DNA of 64,000 nucleotides from Kitasatospora sp. SUK 42 (GCF_015776785.2 NZ_LFMD02000007.1:616770-680769); one strand, 5' to 3'. Positions 50,117 through 59,122 are shown, counted from the stretch's first letter. Numbers and translations are program-made. The notes: generated by a model not told the origin, from the letters alone.

Positions 50117-50863
50117 ATGGACCGTCAGCAGATCTCCCGGCTCGCCCACGCCCACCACCCGATCGCGGCGCCGCTGGCGGACGAGTCGGTGGCCCGGCTA
50201 CTGGACCGCGCGCTGGCCGGACGGGAGTCCGGCCGGATGCTGGACCTCGGCTGCGGCGAGGGCTCCTGGCTGCTGCGGGCGCTGGCCGCGCGCCCGGGCT
50301 GGCGGGCCGTGGGGGTGGACGTGGACGCGGCGGCGCTGACGAGGGCGTGGGAGAGCGCGACCACGCTCGGCCTGGTGCGCCGGATCGGCCTGCACCACCA
50401 GGACGTCCGGGAGTTCACCGCCGTGGGACCCTTCGACCTGGTGCTGTGCGTCGGCGCCACCCACGCCTTCGACGGACTGCTGCCGACGCTCGCGGCCGCC
50501 CGTGAACTCCTGGCCCCGGGCGGCCTGTTGCTGGTCGGCGAGGGGTTCTGGGAGCGCGAGCCGTCCCCGGCCGCGCTGGACGGCCTGGGCGCGGCCCGGG
50601 AGGACTTCGCCGACCTCGCGACCACCACCGACCGGGTGCTCGCGGACGGTTGGACTCCGGTGTACGGGCACGTCAGCACGGTGCGGGAGTGGGACGACTA
50701 CGAGTTCTCCTGGACCGGTTCGCTGGCCGAGTGGGCGCTGGACCACCCGGACCACCCCGACGCGGCGGCTGCCCGGGAGGCCGCGGACCGGCACCGCGCC
50801 GAGTGGCTGCACGGCTACCGGGGGACGCTCGGCTTCGTCACCTACCTGCTGCGCCGCGACTGA
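50117..50863 (+). CDS. Class I SAM-dependent methyltransferase
   Basis: A 248-residue methyltransferase with motif I RMLDLGCGEGSWLLRALAAR (about 40-60), an acidic motif II VGVDVDAAAL and FDLVLCVGATHAF as motif IV. The C-terminal lobe is His/Asp/Trp-rich (YEFSWTGSLAEWALDHPDHP). Substrate unknown. No ribosome site before the ATG, but ATACTG lies 5 bases before it, so a leaderless start is possible. It may be co-transcribed with the HpnB-like gene 43 bases upstream. Confidence 0.85.
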   Translation: MDRQQISRLAHAHHPIAAPLADESVARLLDRALAGRESGRMLDLGCGEGSWLLRALAARPGWRAVGVDVDAAALTRAWESATTLGLVRRIGLHHQDVREFTAVGPFDLVLCVGATHAFDGLLPTLAAARELLAPGGLLLVGEGFWEREPSPAALDGLGAAREDFADLATTTDRVLADGWTPVYGHVSTVREWDDYEFSWTGSLAEWALDHPDHPDAAAAREAADRHRAEWLHGYRGTLGFVTYLLRRD

Positions 50864-50912
50864 GCAGCCGCCAGGGGAGCGAACCGACCGGGCGTCATCC
50901 GCGCGGTGCGGC

Positions 50913-51587
50913 TCAGCCCTTCTGAAGCCGCTCCCGCTGCACCAGGTAGTCCAGCACCTCGGGCATCGCCTCGACGCCGCCGGCCTTGGTCGGCGAGGTG
51001 CGGTACTCGCCCTGGACGACCACCGTCGGGAGCTCGTTGACGCCGTAGCGCTTGAACTGCGCGGCCGCGTCGTCCACCGACCGCCGCACCTCGGCGGAGC
51101 CGTACGCGGCCCGGAACCTCTGGGCGTCGACGCCTTGGCGCGCGGCCCAGTTGGTGGCGGTGGCCTCGGTGGTGACGTCGACCCCGTCGTTGTGGATCGA
51201 GCGGAAGGCGGTGGTCTGCAGGCGCTCGACCAGGCCGAGGCGCTCCAGTGTGAAGTACAGGCGCGCGTGGGCACGCTGCACGCGCTCCTCCGGGCTGCCC
51301 GGCCAGATCGCCGGGACGCGGCGCAGCGCGACGTCGGCGCGGTGCTTCTCGGCCCAGGCCTGCAACGACGGTTCGAGCGCCTGGGAGTGGCCGCAGTCGT
51401 ACCAGAAGAACTCGGCCGCCTCGGTGCGGGCGCTCTCGCGCACCGGCTGGGGGTGGTCGAGCCTGACGAACTGGACGCCCTCGACGGGGTGCCGGTGGGG
51501 CGCCGCGCCGGCCTGGAGGGGGGACGCGACGATCCCGGCGGCGACGGCGAGCAGGACGGTGGACCGCAGCAGCGACTTCGATTTCAC
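50913..51587 (-). CDS. Exported DsbA-like thioredoxin-fold protein with a CGHS motif
   Basis: A 224-residue protein. Residues 1-28 are a signal peptide (MKSKSLLRSTVLLAVAAGIV, LQAGAAP). The thioredoxin fold follows, with AAEFFWYDCGHSQALEPSLQ at the place where DsbA has a CxxC disulfide, then a helical insert and the cis-proline strand GVNELPTVVVQGEYRTSP. The second active-site cysteine is Ser (CGHS), so classical disulfide oxidation is unlikely; a monothiol, chaperone or isomerase-type role is possible. GTG start. Located between the methyltransferase (convergent) and the GT4 gene. Confidence 0.8.
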   Translation of the reverse strand: MKSKSLLRSTVLLAVAAGIVASPLQAGAAPHRHPVEGVQFVRLDHPQPVRESARTEAAEFFWYDCGHSQALEPSLQAWAEKHRADVALRRVPAIWPGSPEERVQRAHARLYFTLERLGLVERLQTTAFRSIHNDGVDVTTEATATNWAARQGVDAQRFRAAYGSAEVRRSVDDAAAQFKRYGVNELPTVVVQGEYRTSPTKAGGVEAMPEVLDYLVQRERLQKG

Positions 51588-51724
51588 ACCGGGCAGTGTG
51601 CTGGTGACGTTTCGTTACCGACGAGTCCGCTGCGGGCGGCCGGGCCGGATTCCCCCGAACGGCGCACCGCGGTCCCTCGGCAGGACTCGCGACGCGAGCC
51701 CGCTCCGAACCCCCGAGCCCCCCG

Positions 51725-52996
51725 TCAGCGCGCGACCGGTGGACCGGCGGACCACACCTCGGCGACCAGCCGCTGCCAGTCGTCCACCACCGAGCCCAGC
51801 TCGAAGTGCTCCAGCGCGTGCGCCCGGGCGGCCGCGCCGAGGCCCGCCCGGTTGACCGCGAGCACCTTGGCCAGCGCCTCGGCCAGGGCGAGCGGGTCCC
51901 CGGGGGCGACCAGGGCTCCGGTGGCGCCGTCCCGGACCACTTCGCGCACCCAGCCGACGTCGGTGGCGACGGCCGGCACCCCGGCCAGCGCCGCTTCGAT
52001 CAGCGCGCCGGGCACGCCCTCGCTGTCGCTGGTGAGCAGCAGCGCGTCGGCGGCGCGGTAGAGCGGGGCCGGGTCGGGCAGGGCGCCGAGGAAGTGGGCG
52101 CGGGCGGCGGCCGGGTGGCGGGCCAGGGCCTCGCGCAGCGGGCCGTCCCCGGCGATGGCGAGCCGGACGTCGGGCAGGCGGTCGAGCACGTCGAGGGCGA
52201 GGTCGAGCCGCTTCTCCGGGGATATCGCACCGATCCAGGCGACCAGCAGGACGTCCGCGGGCAGGCCCAGGGCGTGCCGGGCGGCACGCCGGTCGGCCCG
52301 GCCGTCGGCGGGCGGATAGCTCTCGGCGGCACGGGAGTTGGGGATCACCCGCACCTTTCCCGCGGGGAGTCGGAACTGCTCCTCCAGCACCGCGCGCGCC
52401 TCGTCGGTGAGCGTGGTGACGGCGGCCGCGCGGTGCATCAGCGCGCCGCCGCGCAGCCGGCGCAGGCGGGTGACGGTCCAGTAGCGGGGGTGGCCGACCG
52501 AGACGTAGACGAAGGGGGTGCGGGTGCCGGCCAGGGCGAGGGCGCAGGCGGCCAGGGTGTGGGAGCCGTGGGCGAGCACCACGTCGGCGGCGCGGGCGGC
52601 GGAGCGCAGCGCCAGCAGGGTGCTCGGGTGCATCCGGCCGGGGCCGAGGACGGCGGCGTAGTGCAGGGCGGAGGCGCCGGGGCCCTCGTCGGGGAGTCCC
52701 TCGGGCGGCTCCCCCGAGCGGGGTTCGAGGGGTTCACCGGCCTCGGCCCCCGCCGCGTCGTCCCGGCGTCCGCCGGTTCCGGCGCGCATGCCGGACTCGG
52801 GGCGTCTGCCCGGTGGGACGGCGAGCGCGGCGGGGTGCGGGGCGAGGGCGCACAGCGCGGAGGACTGGCCCCGGCGCCGCAGTTCCCGGTGGAGGTCACG
52901 GGCGAAGTTCTGGGCTCCACCGCGTCGGGAGTCACTGATCAGGTGCAGGACGCGCGGGCGGGTTCCGGCCGGATCGGCCGACGTACGGTCGGGCAT
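51725..52996 (-). CDS. GT4-family glycosyltransferase
   Basis: A 423-residue GT-B enzyme. The N-terminal acceptor domain starts RPRVLHLISDSRRGGAQNFA. The C-terminal donor domain shows the GT4 signature around AWIGAISPEKRLDLALDVLD, AIAGDGPLREALARHP, FLGALPDPAPLYRAADALLL and the ExE-like SDSEGVPGALIEAALAGVPA. A low-complexity insert of about 55 residues (GRRDDAAGAEAGEPLEPRSG and beyond) interrupts the N-terminal domain. AAGG lies 7 bases before the ATG. Sugar and acceptor unknown; it may act on a surface glycan. The 418 bases upstream to mscL carry only divergent promoter sequence, with no gene evident. Confidence 0.87.
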   Translation of the reverse strand: MPDRTSADPAGTRPRVLHLISDSRRGGAQNFARDLHRELRRRGQSSALCALAPHPAALAVPPGRRPESGMRAGTGGRRDDAAGAEAGEPLEPRSGEPPEGLPDEGPGASALHYAAVLGPGRMHPSTLLALRSAARAADVVLAHGSHTLAACALALAGTRTPFVYVSVGHPRYWTVTRLRRLRGGALMHRAAAVTTLTDEARAVLEEQFRLPAGKVRVIPNSRAAESYPPADGRADRRAARHALGLPADVLLVAWIGAISPEKRLDLALDVLDRLPDVRLAIAGDGPLREALARHPAAARAHFLGALPDPAPLYRAADALLLTSDSEGVPGALIEAALAGVPAVATDVGWVREVVRDGATGALVAPGDPLALAEALAKVLAVNRAGLGAAARAHALEHFELGSVVDDWQRLVAEVWSAGPPVAR

Positions 52997-53414
52997 GGAC
53001 TGACCTTGGCACAGCAACGCGCCCGGTACAGCCCCTTCGCGCAACCTCGCGGTGGCCCGTGCGCCCGCGCCCGTACACCCGATGTGCGCTGAAGAGCCGC
53101 TGTCGTGCGCCGGTTGCGACCGCCGTGCGCCCCGCCTCGCCCCGTACCGCTCCACGTCGCCGCCCTCCGAACCACCGCACGCCGCGTCAAGTACCGGCTC
53201 ACGACGCCATGTTGTCGGTCGCCCGGACACCGATGGACCGGTACGCGGAGCACCCTCCGGCCGTCCGGGGACAGCGGGTGCGGGCCGTCGACCGGTTACG
53301 CGGTTCGGGTGAACGCGGTTGGACCTCGACCCGGGCCGCTCGGCAGGATGTCCGGCCAGGGCGTCGTCGTACCGCCCCATCTCCCCCTCTCCCGCTCGGA
53401 TTTGGAGTCACCCG

Positions 53415-53864
53415 GTGTTCAAGGGATTCCGCAGCTTCCTGCTGCGCGGAAACGTGGTCGACCTCGCGGTCGGCATCGTGATCGGCGCGGCCTTCACCGC
53501 CGTCGTCACCGGGTTCGTCAGCGCCTTCCTCACCCCGCTGGTCGGGGTCGCCTCCGGCGCGGTCGGCGACTTCACCCAGAAGACCTTCGAGGTGGGCGGC
53601 ACCGAGTTCCCGTACGGGCTGTTCGTCAACGCGGTGATCGGCTTCGTGCTGACCGCCGCGGTCATCTACTTCGCCGTGGTGGTGCCGGTCGGCAGGCTGC
53701 GGTCGCGCTTCGAGAAGGAGAAGCCGGCCCCGGCCGCGAAGGTGGACTGCCCGGAGTGCCTGAGTTCGATCCCGGCCGCCGCGACCCGGTGCTCCTTCTG
53801 CACCTCGGAGGTCGGCCCCCGGCCCACCCTGCCCGCGCAGTCCCAGGCGCTGCAGTCGCACTGA
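53415..53864 (+). CDS. mscL: Large-conductance mechanosensitive channel with a zinc-ribbon-like tail
   Basis: A 149-residue MscL subunit that opens under membrane tension to release solutes. FKGFRSFLLRGNVVDLAVGI is the N-terminal helix and start of TM1, GAAFTAVVTGFVSAFLTPLV continues it, and YGLFVNAVIGFVLTAAVIYF is TM2. The C-terminal end carries CPECLSSIPAAATRCSFC, two CxxC pairs that could bind zinc, as seen in several actinobacterial MscL proteins but not E. coli. GGAG precedes the GTG start by 8 bases. A terminator follows at 53965. Confidence 0.93.
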   Translation: MFKGFRSFLLRGNVVDLAVGIVIGAAFTAVVTGFVSAFLTPLVGVASGAVGDFTQKTFEVGGTEFPYGLFVNAVIGFVLTAAVIYFAVVVPVGRLRSRFEKEKPAPAAKVDCPECLSSIPAAATRCSFCTSEVGPRPTLPAQSQALQSH

Positions 53865-53964
53865 CGCCGTGCGGGCACCCGCGACCGCGCCCGTTCGACC
53901 GGTGCCGGCGCGGCCCGTGGCGGCCTGACCTGTGCTGACGGGAATTTTATTCCCGAAACATTCA

Positions 53965-53996
53965 CGAGCCCCCGTCGCACCGGCGGCGGGGGCTCG
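53965..53996 (+). terminator. Terminator after mscL
   Basis: CGAGCCCCCGTCGC pairs with GCGGCGGGGGCTCG (one G-T pair) around a 4-base loop, 100 bases after the stop. The rest of 53865-54262 holds an AT-rich patch at 53940-53962 and the promoter zone of the next gene, where a frame reading MSVLPTFETFVRAKTV (54148) is too short to support. Confidence 0.75.
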
Positions 53997-54262
53997 AACG
54001 CGCCGGCGCACGCCCTGCCCGCAAAAGTTTCTCCGCAGGGACCGCGACCGTCCATCGCCCGGTCACCACAAGGCCTCGCGGCACCACCGTCCGGGCGCTG
54101 TTCGATCACTGACGGAACGCCAGGGTTGTCCGGAAGTGGTCGCCGTTATGTCCGTTCTTCCTACTTTCGAAACCTTTGTGCGAGCGAAGACTGTGTAAAC
54201 ACTCGAACTGCTCCGCCTCCCGCTCTCCTCAGCAGGCGCATTGTGGGCTTACCGTATGCCCC

Positions 54263-55057
54263 ATGACCTCGCCCCGCTCCTACGACGGAGTCGGCTACCC
54301 CTCTCCGTCCTTCTCCTCCGGCACGCCGATCTACGACAGCCTCGTGGCTGAGCGCGGCGTCCCCCAGATCGCGCCCATCAACGTGCCGGCCGCCCTCCCG
54401 CCGGCACTGCCCTCCGCCTACGGCTCCGGTCTCAACCCGTCCTACGAGAACCGGTACGGCACCGGGTACGAGAGCGCCGGCAGCAACCTCCCCGCGCTGC
54501 CGCCCGCCCGCCTCGCCCTGGGCCCGGGCCCGAGCAGCGGCCCCTCCTCCGGCCCCGCCACGGCGTACATCCCTGCGCAGAGCGCGCCGGCGTACGCCTC
54601 CGCCCCGCAGCCGCCCGTCCCCGGGTACGGCGGCCCCCAGCCGTACCAGCGGCCGCAGCCCGCCGCCCCGGCCTTCGCGCAGACCTCCAGCGGCGGCTAC
54701 CAGCCGACCGGCGGCCAGAGCTTCGGCGGCCAGAACACCTTCATCGGCCAGGGCGGCGGCCAGCAGACCTTCGGCGCGCAGCCGACCGGCGGACCGGCCG
54801 GTTTCGGCCAGCCCGGCGGTCAGCCGCAGGGCGGTCCGCAGAGCTTCGGCGGCCAGCAGTCCTTCGGCGGTCCCGCCCCGGCCGGCCCCGGCCTCCAGGG
54901 CCAGGGCGGCGACCAGGGCTTCGGCGGCGCCCAGTTGCGCCCGGCCATGGCTCCGGTCGCGCCGGTCCGCCCGATGCAGCCGCAGCGCCCCGGCCCGTAC
55001 GGCGAGCCGGGCAACTACCAGCAGGGCGGCTACCAGCCGCAGGGCCAGGGCTACTGA
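54263..55057 (+). CDS. Pro/Gly/Gln-rich protein, DUF6643-like
   Basis: A 264-residue, low-complexity protein. The first 45 residues are the conserved part, MTSPRSYDGVGYPSPSFSSG and TPIYDSLVAERGVPQIAPIN, as in a streptomycete family I recall as DUF6643. The rest is Gly/Gln/Pro/Phe-rich with near-repeats such as GGQSFGGQNTFIGQGGG and GGPQSFGGQQSFGGP, presumably disordered. No enzyme or membrane motif. Low-complexity Gly/Gln/Phe tails can drive self-association, but that is speculation here. The ATG has no ribosome site; a TACCGT 7 bases before it would give a leaderless start. Confidence 0.75.
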   Translation: MTSPRSYDGVGYPSPSFSSGTPIYDSLVAERGVPQIAPINVPAALPPALPSAYGSGLNPSYENRYGTGYESAGSNLPALPPARLALGPGPSSGPSSGPATAYIPAQSAPAYASAPQPPVPGYGGPQPYQRPQPAAPAFAQTSSGGYQPTGGQSFGGQNTFIGQGGGQQTFGAQPTGGPAGFGQPGGQPQGGPQSFGGQQSFGGPAPAGPGLQGQGGDQGFGGAQLRPAMAPVAPVRPMQPQRPGPYGEPGNYQQGGYQPQGQGY

Positions 55058-55156
55058 GCCCGACGCCCCAGGGCCGACCCCACCCGGCCCGCACCCGCAC
55101 CACCTGAGCACACCCCGGCGGGCCTGAACGCCGGGCGAACGGAGAAACGGGTCATC

Positions 55157-55203
55157 CACGGACCGCCCGGAACGCCCCCCACACGGCGTCCGGGCGGTCC
55201 GTG
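55157..55203 (+). terminator. Strong terminator after the DUF6643-like gene
   Basis: CACGGACCGCCCGGAACGCC pairs with GGCGTCCGGGCGGTCCGTG with a single bulged base, about 20 bp, loop CCCCACAC. Confidence 0.8.
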
Positions 55204-55280
55204 CGCGTACGGGGCCGGCATCTTCGGGGCCTGCCCCCCGGAGGAGAGCGTCGGGCCGTCCGTGCGCGTACGGGGCCGGC
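55197..55280 (+). repeat. Exact 23-bp direct repeat downstream of the terminator
   Basis: GTCCGTGCGCGTACGGGGCC plus GGC occurs at 55197-55219 and again at 55258-55280, 61 bases apart; the first copy overlaps the right arm of the terminator. No gene lies between. Confidence 0.85.
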
Positions 55281-55334
55281 CGGGGCCCACGGGGGCCCGC
55301 GAGCGGGCGGCGGTGCGGCTGGCAGGATGGGGGA

Positions 55335-56210
55335 ATGCACCTCACCGGACTGCACGTCTACCCCGTCAAGTCGATGTACCGTCTGAGCCCGGACACCGCC
55401 GCGGTCCACCCGTGGGGCCTGGACGGGGACCGCCGCTGGATGCTCGCCGACCCCACCGGACGGTTCGTCAGCCAGCGCGAGAACCCCGCCATGGGGCAGA
55501 TCCGGGTCGGTCTGCTGCCCGGCGGCACGCTGACCCTGACCGCCCCCGACGGCTCCCGGATCGAGGTCCCCGCCCCCGCCGTCACCGCCGGCGACCCCGT
55601 CGCCGACGTCGAGGTCTGGGGCACCCGCTTCCGCGCCGTCGAGGCCGCGAAGGAGGCGCACCAGTGGATCGCCGACCACCTCGGCGACTACCGCCTGATC
55701 CACCTGGACGACCCGCGCGCCCGCCCCGTCGACCCCGAGTACGGCGAGCCCGGCGACACCGTCTCGATGGCCGACGGCTTCCCGCTGCTGCTCACCACCA
55801 CCGCCTCGCTGGACCGGCTCAACGAACTGATCGCCGCCGAACACCCGGACGGCCACGAGACCCTGCCGATGGAGCGCTTCCGCCCCAACGTGGTGGTCGG
55901 CGGCTCCGAGCCGTGGGCGGAGGACGGCTGGCGCCGGATACGGATCGGCTCGGTGACCTTCAAGGTGGTCAAGCCCTGCGGCCGCTGCGTGGTCACCACC
56001 ACCGACCAGGAGAGCGGCGAGCGGCGCGGCCCCGAGCCGCTGCGCACCCTGGCCCGGCACCACCGGCTGATGCGCAAGGCCGCGTTCGGGCAGAACCTGA
56101 TCCCCGAGCGCGCCGCCGGTGTGACGGGCGACGTGCTCGGCACGCTGCGCGTCGGCGACGACGTCGAGGTGCTGGAGGACGGGGCGCACTGGCCCGCCGA
56201 CGGGCGCTGA
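55335..56210 (+). CDS. MOSC-domain protein
   Basis: A 291-residue protein with an N-terminal MOSC beta-barrel (MHLTGLHVYPVKSMYRLSPD, LDGDRRWMLADPTGRFVSQR) and a C-terminal MOSC domain with the conserved cysteine in VVKPCGRCVVTTTDQESGER, plus FRPNVVVGGSEPWAEDGW. MOSC proteins bind molybdenum cofactor or catalyse N-reductive reactions such as mARC-type amidoxime reduction; this one has no attached ferredoxin domain. GGGGGA lies just before the ATG. Stands alone, followed by the repeat array before the AAA+ gene. Confidence 0.9.
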   Translation: MHLTGLHVYPVKSMYRLSPDTAAVHPWGLDGDRRWMLADPTGRFVSQRENPAMGQIRVGLLPGGTLTLTAPDGSRIEVPAPAVTAGDPVADVEVWGTRFRAVEAAKEAHQWIADHLGDYRLIHLDDPRARPVDPEYGEPGDTVSMADGFPLLLTTTASLDRLNELIAAEHPDGHETLPMERFRPNVVVGGSEPWAEDGWRRIRIGSVTFKVVKPCGRCVVTTTDQESGERRGPEPLRTLARHHRLMRKAAFGQNLIPERAAGVTGDVLGTLRVGDDVEVLEDGAHWPADGR

Positions 56211-56447
56211 CCGCACGCTCCGCCACCGTTCCGACGCGTCGTCCGCCGGTTCCCTGCGGGCGCGCCGGGCCCGGCCACGGTGCGCCCCGACGGAACCCGG
56301 GCTGTGCGCGCTCGTTGAAACAAGTGGTCGGAACCTGTGGCCGTGACGGGTGCTACCGGTGTCCGCGCGACGGCGGGCGGCAGGACCACTCACCCGGGCG
56401 CGCTACGGTGGGCGGGCGGCCCGCGCACCCCGCGCGTACGGCCCGTT

Positions 56448-56578
56448 GATCGCCGGCACGACCGACCGGCGGCAGGACCGACCGCCGGTACGACCGATCG
56501 CAGGCGGCACGACCGACTGTCGGTACGACTGATCGCCGGTACGACCGATCACCGGTGCGACGGATCGCCGGTACGACG
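56448..56578 (+). repeat. 8 x 16-bp direct-repeat array upstream of the beta-helix/AAA+ gene
   Basis: Units such as GATCGCCGGTACGACC, GACCGCCGGTACGACC and GATCACCGGTGCGACG repeat eight times (one unit is 19 bp), ending 37 bases before the start codon, then AAGGTGGGCACGACG starts a partial second repeat that runs into the ribosome site. There are no unique spacers, so it is not CRISPR. The region 56211-56447 upstream holds no gene. Confidence 0.88.
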
Positions 56579-56615
56579 AAGGTGGGCACGACGAAGGTGG
56601 GGAGGGCAGACCGTC

Positions 56616-59048
56616 ATGGCTGAGCACAGGGTCCGGGTCACCCAGGACAGCGCATCCCGCTGGCGTCGCCGCGCGGGCGAGTACGACACGCTCGCCGAGG
56701 CCCTGGCGGCCGCCGAGCCGGGCGACACCGTGACCGTCCGGCCGGGCACCTTCCGGGAGAACGTGCTGCTGGACAAGCCGGTGACGATCGTCCCGGCCCA
56801 GGGCCCGGGGACCGTCCGGATCGAGCCGGCCTCCGGGGTGGCGATCACCGTGACCGCCGCCGCCACCGTGCGCGACCTGGTCGTCGAGGGCGGCGACACC
56901 TCCACCCCGGCCGTCCTGATCACCGGACCGCAGGCGGCGCCCGCGTTCAGCGGCTGCCGGATCGAGACCCGCTCCGCCACGGGCGTCGAGGTCGCCGACG
57001 GCGCCCGGCCGACCCTGCGCGGCTGCGTGATCGCCAACCCGGCCGGGCTCGGACTGCGGCTGCGCGGCGAGGGAACGGCCGCCGCCTTCGAGGACTGCGA
57101 GGTCGCCGCGGCCGGGCAGGCCGGGCTCGCCGTCCTCGGCGGCGCGACCGCCGCGCTCGACCGCTGCCGCGTCCACCACGCCACCGGCGCCGGGGTGTTG
57201 CTCTCCGACCCGGGCAGCGCCGCCGAGCTGACCGGCTGCGAGATCTACGAGATCCGCGGCAGCGGCGTGCAGGCCGAGGCGCAGGCGGGCGGACGGCTGG
57301 TCGACTGCGAGATCCACCGGGTCACCGGCAACGGCCTGACCCTGGACGGTGAGGCCGAACTCGTGCTCACCGGCTGCCGGGTGCACGACCTGCCGGAGAA
57401 CGGCGCCGACCTGCGCGGACGCTCCCGGCTCAGCCTCGACCACAGCACCGTGCGGGACTTCGGGCGCGGGGCGCTGTCGGTCTGGGACCAGGGCACCGAG
57501 GCGATCGCCGAGTCCTGCCAGATCCACGGCTCCAGCGGCGAGTACCCGGCGCTGTGGGTCAGCGACGGCGCCAGGCTCACCCTCAACGACTGTTCCCTGC
57601 ACGACCTGCCGGACGCACTGTTCGTCCTGGACCGGGACTCCTCCGCCGTCGCCCAGGGCTGCTCGTTCAGCCGGATCCGCAGCTCGGCGGTCTCGGTCAG
57701 CGGCGGGGCCACCGTCTCGCTGGCCGCCTGCCGGGTGCAGGAGGCCGGGACCGGGCTCTGGTTCCGCGACCACGGCAGCGGCGGGGTGCTCACCGACTGC
57801 GAGATCTCCGACGTGGCCACCGGGGTGATCGTCACCAAGGGCGCCGACCCGGTGCTGCGCGACTGCACCGTACGGGCCAGCACGGACGCCGGGGTGTACA
57901 TCTCGGCGCAGGGGCGGGGCACCTTCGAGGACTGCCGGGTCTCGCACGGCAAGGGCTTCGGCTTCCACATCATCGACGGGTGCCGCACCCAGCTCACCCG
58001 GTGCCGGGCGGAGCAGAACGCGCGGGCCGGGTTCGAGTTCTCCGAACCGGGGCCGGTCACGGAGGGGTGCACCTCGGACGACGTGGCGCCGGCGCCGGCC
58101 GGTGGCGGCGCCACCGCCGAGGTACCGGCTCCTCGGTCAGCCCAACTGGCCGCTTCCGCAGCCGTGTTGGCCGGCCTTCCGGGCGCGGCCACCGCTTCCG
58201 CCGGCTCCGCCATCGGACCGATCCCGGACTGCCGGCCGGCCGAGGAGGCACTCGCCGAGCTGGACTCGCTGGTCGGGCTGGCCACGGTGAAGCAGGAGGT
58301 CCGCACCCTGATCGACCTGATCTCGGTCGGGCGGCGGCGCCGGCAGGCCGGGCTCAAGGCGCCCTCGCTACGCCGGCACCTGGTCTTCACCGGAGCCCCC
58401 GGCACCGGCAAGACCACGGTCGCCCGGCTCTACGGCGAGATCCTCGCCTCGCTCGGGGTGCTCCAGCGCGGGCACCTGGTCGAGGTGGCCCGGGTCGACC
58501 TGGTCGGCGAGCACATCGGCTCCACCGCGATCCGCACCGCCGCCGCCTTCGACCGGGCCCGCGGCGGGGTGCTGTTCATCGACGAGGCGTACGCGCTCGC
58601 ACCCGAGGACGGGGCGCGGGACTTCGGGCGCGAGGCGATCGACACCCTGGTCAAGCTGATGGAGGACCACCGGGACGAGGTGGTCGTCATCGTGGCGGGC
58701 TACACCGCCGAGATGGAGCGCTTCCTCTCCGCCAACCCCGGTGTGTCGTCGCGCTTCTCACGCACCATCACCTTCCCCGACTACACGGCGGACGAGCTGC
58801 TGGAGATCGCCCGGGCGCAGTGCGCGGAGCACGAGTACGCGCTCTCCGAGGCGACCGAGGGCGCACTGCTGGACCACTTCGCCCGGCTGGAGCGCGGCCC
58901 CAACTTCGGCAACGGGCGCACCGCGCGGCAGGTGTTCGAGACCATGGTCGAGCGCCACGCGGTGCGGGTCGCGGCGCTCGCCGACCCGTCGACGGAGGAG
59001 TTGCAGCTCCTCGTCCCGGCCGACCTGCCGGTCGTGCCGCTGCCGTAG
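56616..59048 (+). CDS. Beta-helix (NosD/pectate-lyase-like) protein fused to a CbxX/EccA-type AAA+ ATPase
   Basis: An 810-residue fusion. Residues about 25-510 are tandem beta-helix coils with recurring Gly/Val/Cys patterns (GCRIETRSATGVEVADGARP, GCEIYEIRGSGVQAEAQAGG, DCEIHRVTGNGLTLDGEAEL). After a short Ala/Pro linker, residues about 545-810 are a CbxX/CfxQ-type AAA+ domain: Walker A FTGAPGTGKTTVARLYGEIL (about 591-599), Walker B GGVLFIDEAYALAPEDGARD, then a C-terminal helical lid with GNGRTARQVFETMVERHAVR. Related AAA+ proteins remodel complexes (rubisco activase CbbX, type VII EccA). GGGAGGG lies 8 bases before the ATG. An eight-unit repeat array lies just upstream. Partner unknown. Confidence 0.9.
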   Translation: MAEHRVRVTQDSASRWRRRAGEYDTLAEALAAAEPGDTVTVRPGTFRENVLLDKPVTIVPAQGPGTVRIEPASGVAITVTAAATVRDLVVEGGDTSTPAVLITGPQAAPAFSGCRIETRSATGVEVADGARPTLRGCVIANPAGLGLRLRGEGTAAAFEDCEVAAAGQAGLAVLGGATAALDRCRVHHATGAGVLLSDPGSAAELTGCEIYEIRGSGVQAEAQAGGRLVDCEIHRVTGNGLTLDGEAELVLTGCRVHDLPENGADLRGRSRLSLDHSTVRDFGRGALSVWDQGTEAIAESCQIHGSSGEYPALWVSDGARLTLNDCSLHDLPDALFVLDRDSSAVAQGCSFSRIRSSAVSVSGGATVSLAACRVQEAGTGLWFRDHGSGGVLTDCEISDVATGVIVTKGADPVLRDCTVRASTDAGVYISAQGRGTFEDCRVSHGKGFGFHIIDGCRTQLTRCRAEQNARAGFEFSEPGPVTEGCTSDDVAPAPAGGGATAEVPAPRSAQLAASAAVLAGLPGAATASAGSAIGPIPDCRPAEEALAELDSLVGLATVKQEVRTLIDLISVGRRRRQAGLKAPSLRRHLVFTGAPGTGKTTVARLYGEILASLGVLQRGHLVEVARVDLVGEHIGSTAIRTAAAFDRARGGVLFIDEAYALAPEDGARDFGREAIDTLVKLMEDHRDEVVVIVAGYTAEMERFLSANPGVSSRFSRTITFPDYTADELLEIARAQCAEHEYALSEATEGALLDHFARLERGPNFGNGRTARQVFETMVERHAVRVAALADPSTEELQLLVPADLPVVPLP

Positions 59049-59122
59049 CTGCCGTAGCGCGGGCAACCACCACGTCACCCGTGCAGGGAACTCCCGGCCG
59101 ACGGTGAGGCGTTGGGGTCGGT

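Noticed and set aside
54148-54198. A 16-codon frame, MSVLPTFETFVRAKTV, before the DUF6643-like gene
   Set aside because: No ribosome site, promoter alignment or coupling, and too short to support.
56448-56600. Repeat array considered as CRISPR
   Set aside because: Units are head to tail with no unique spacers and no cas genes are nearby.
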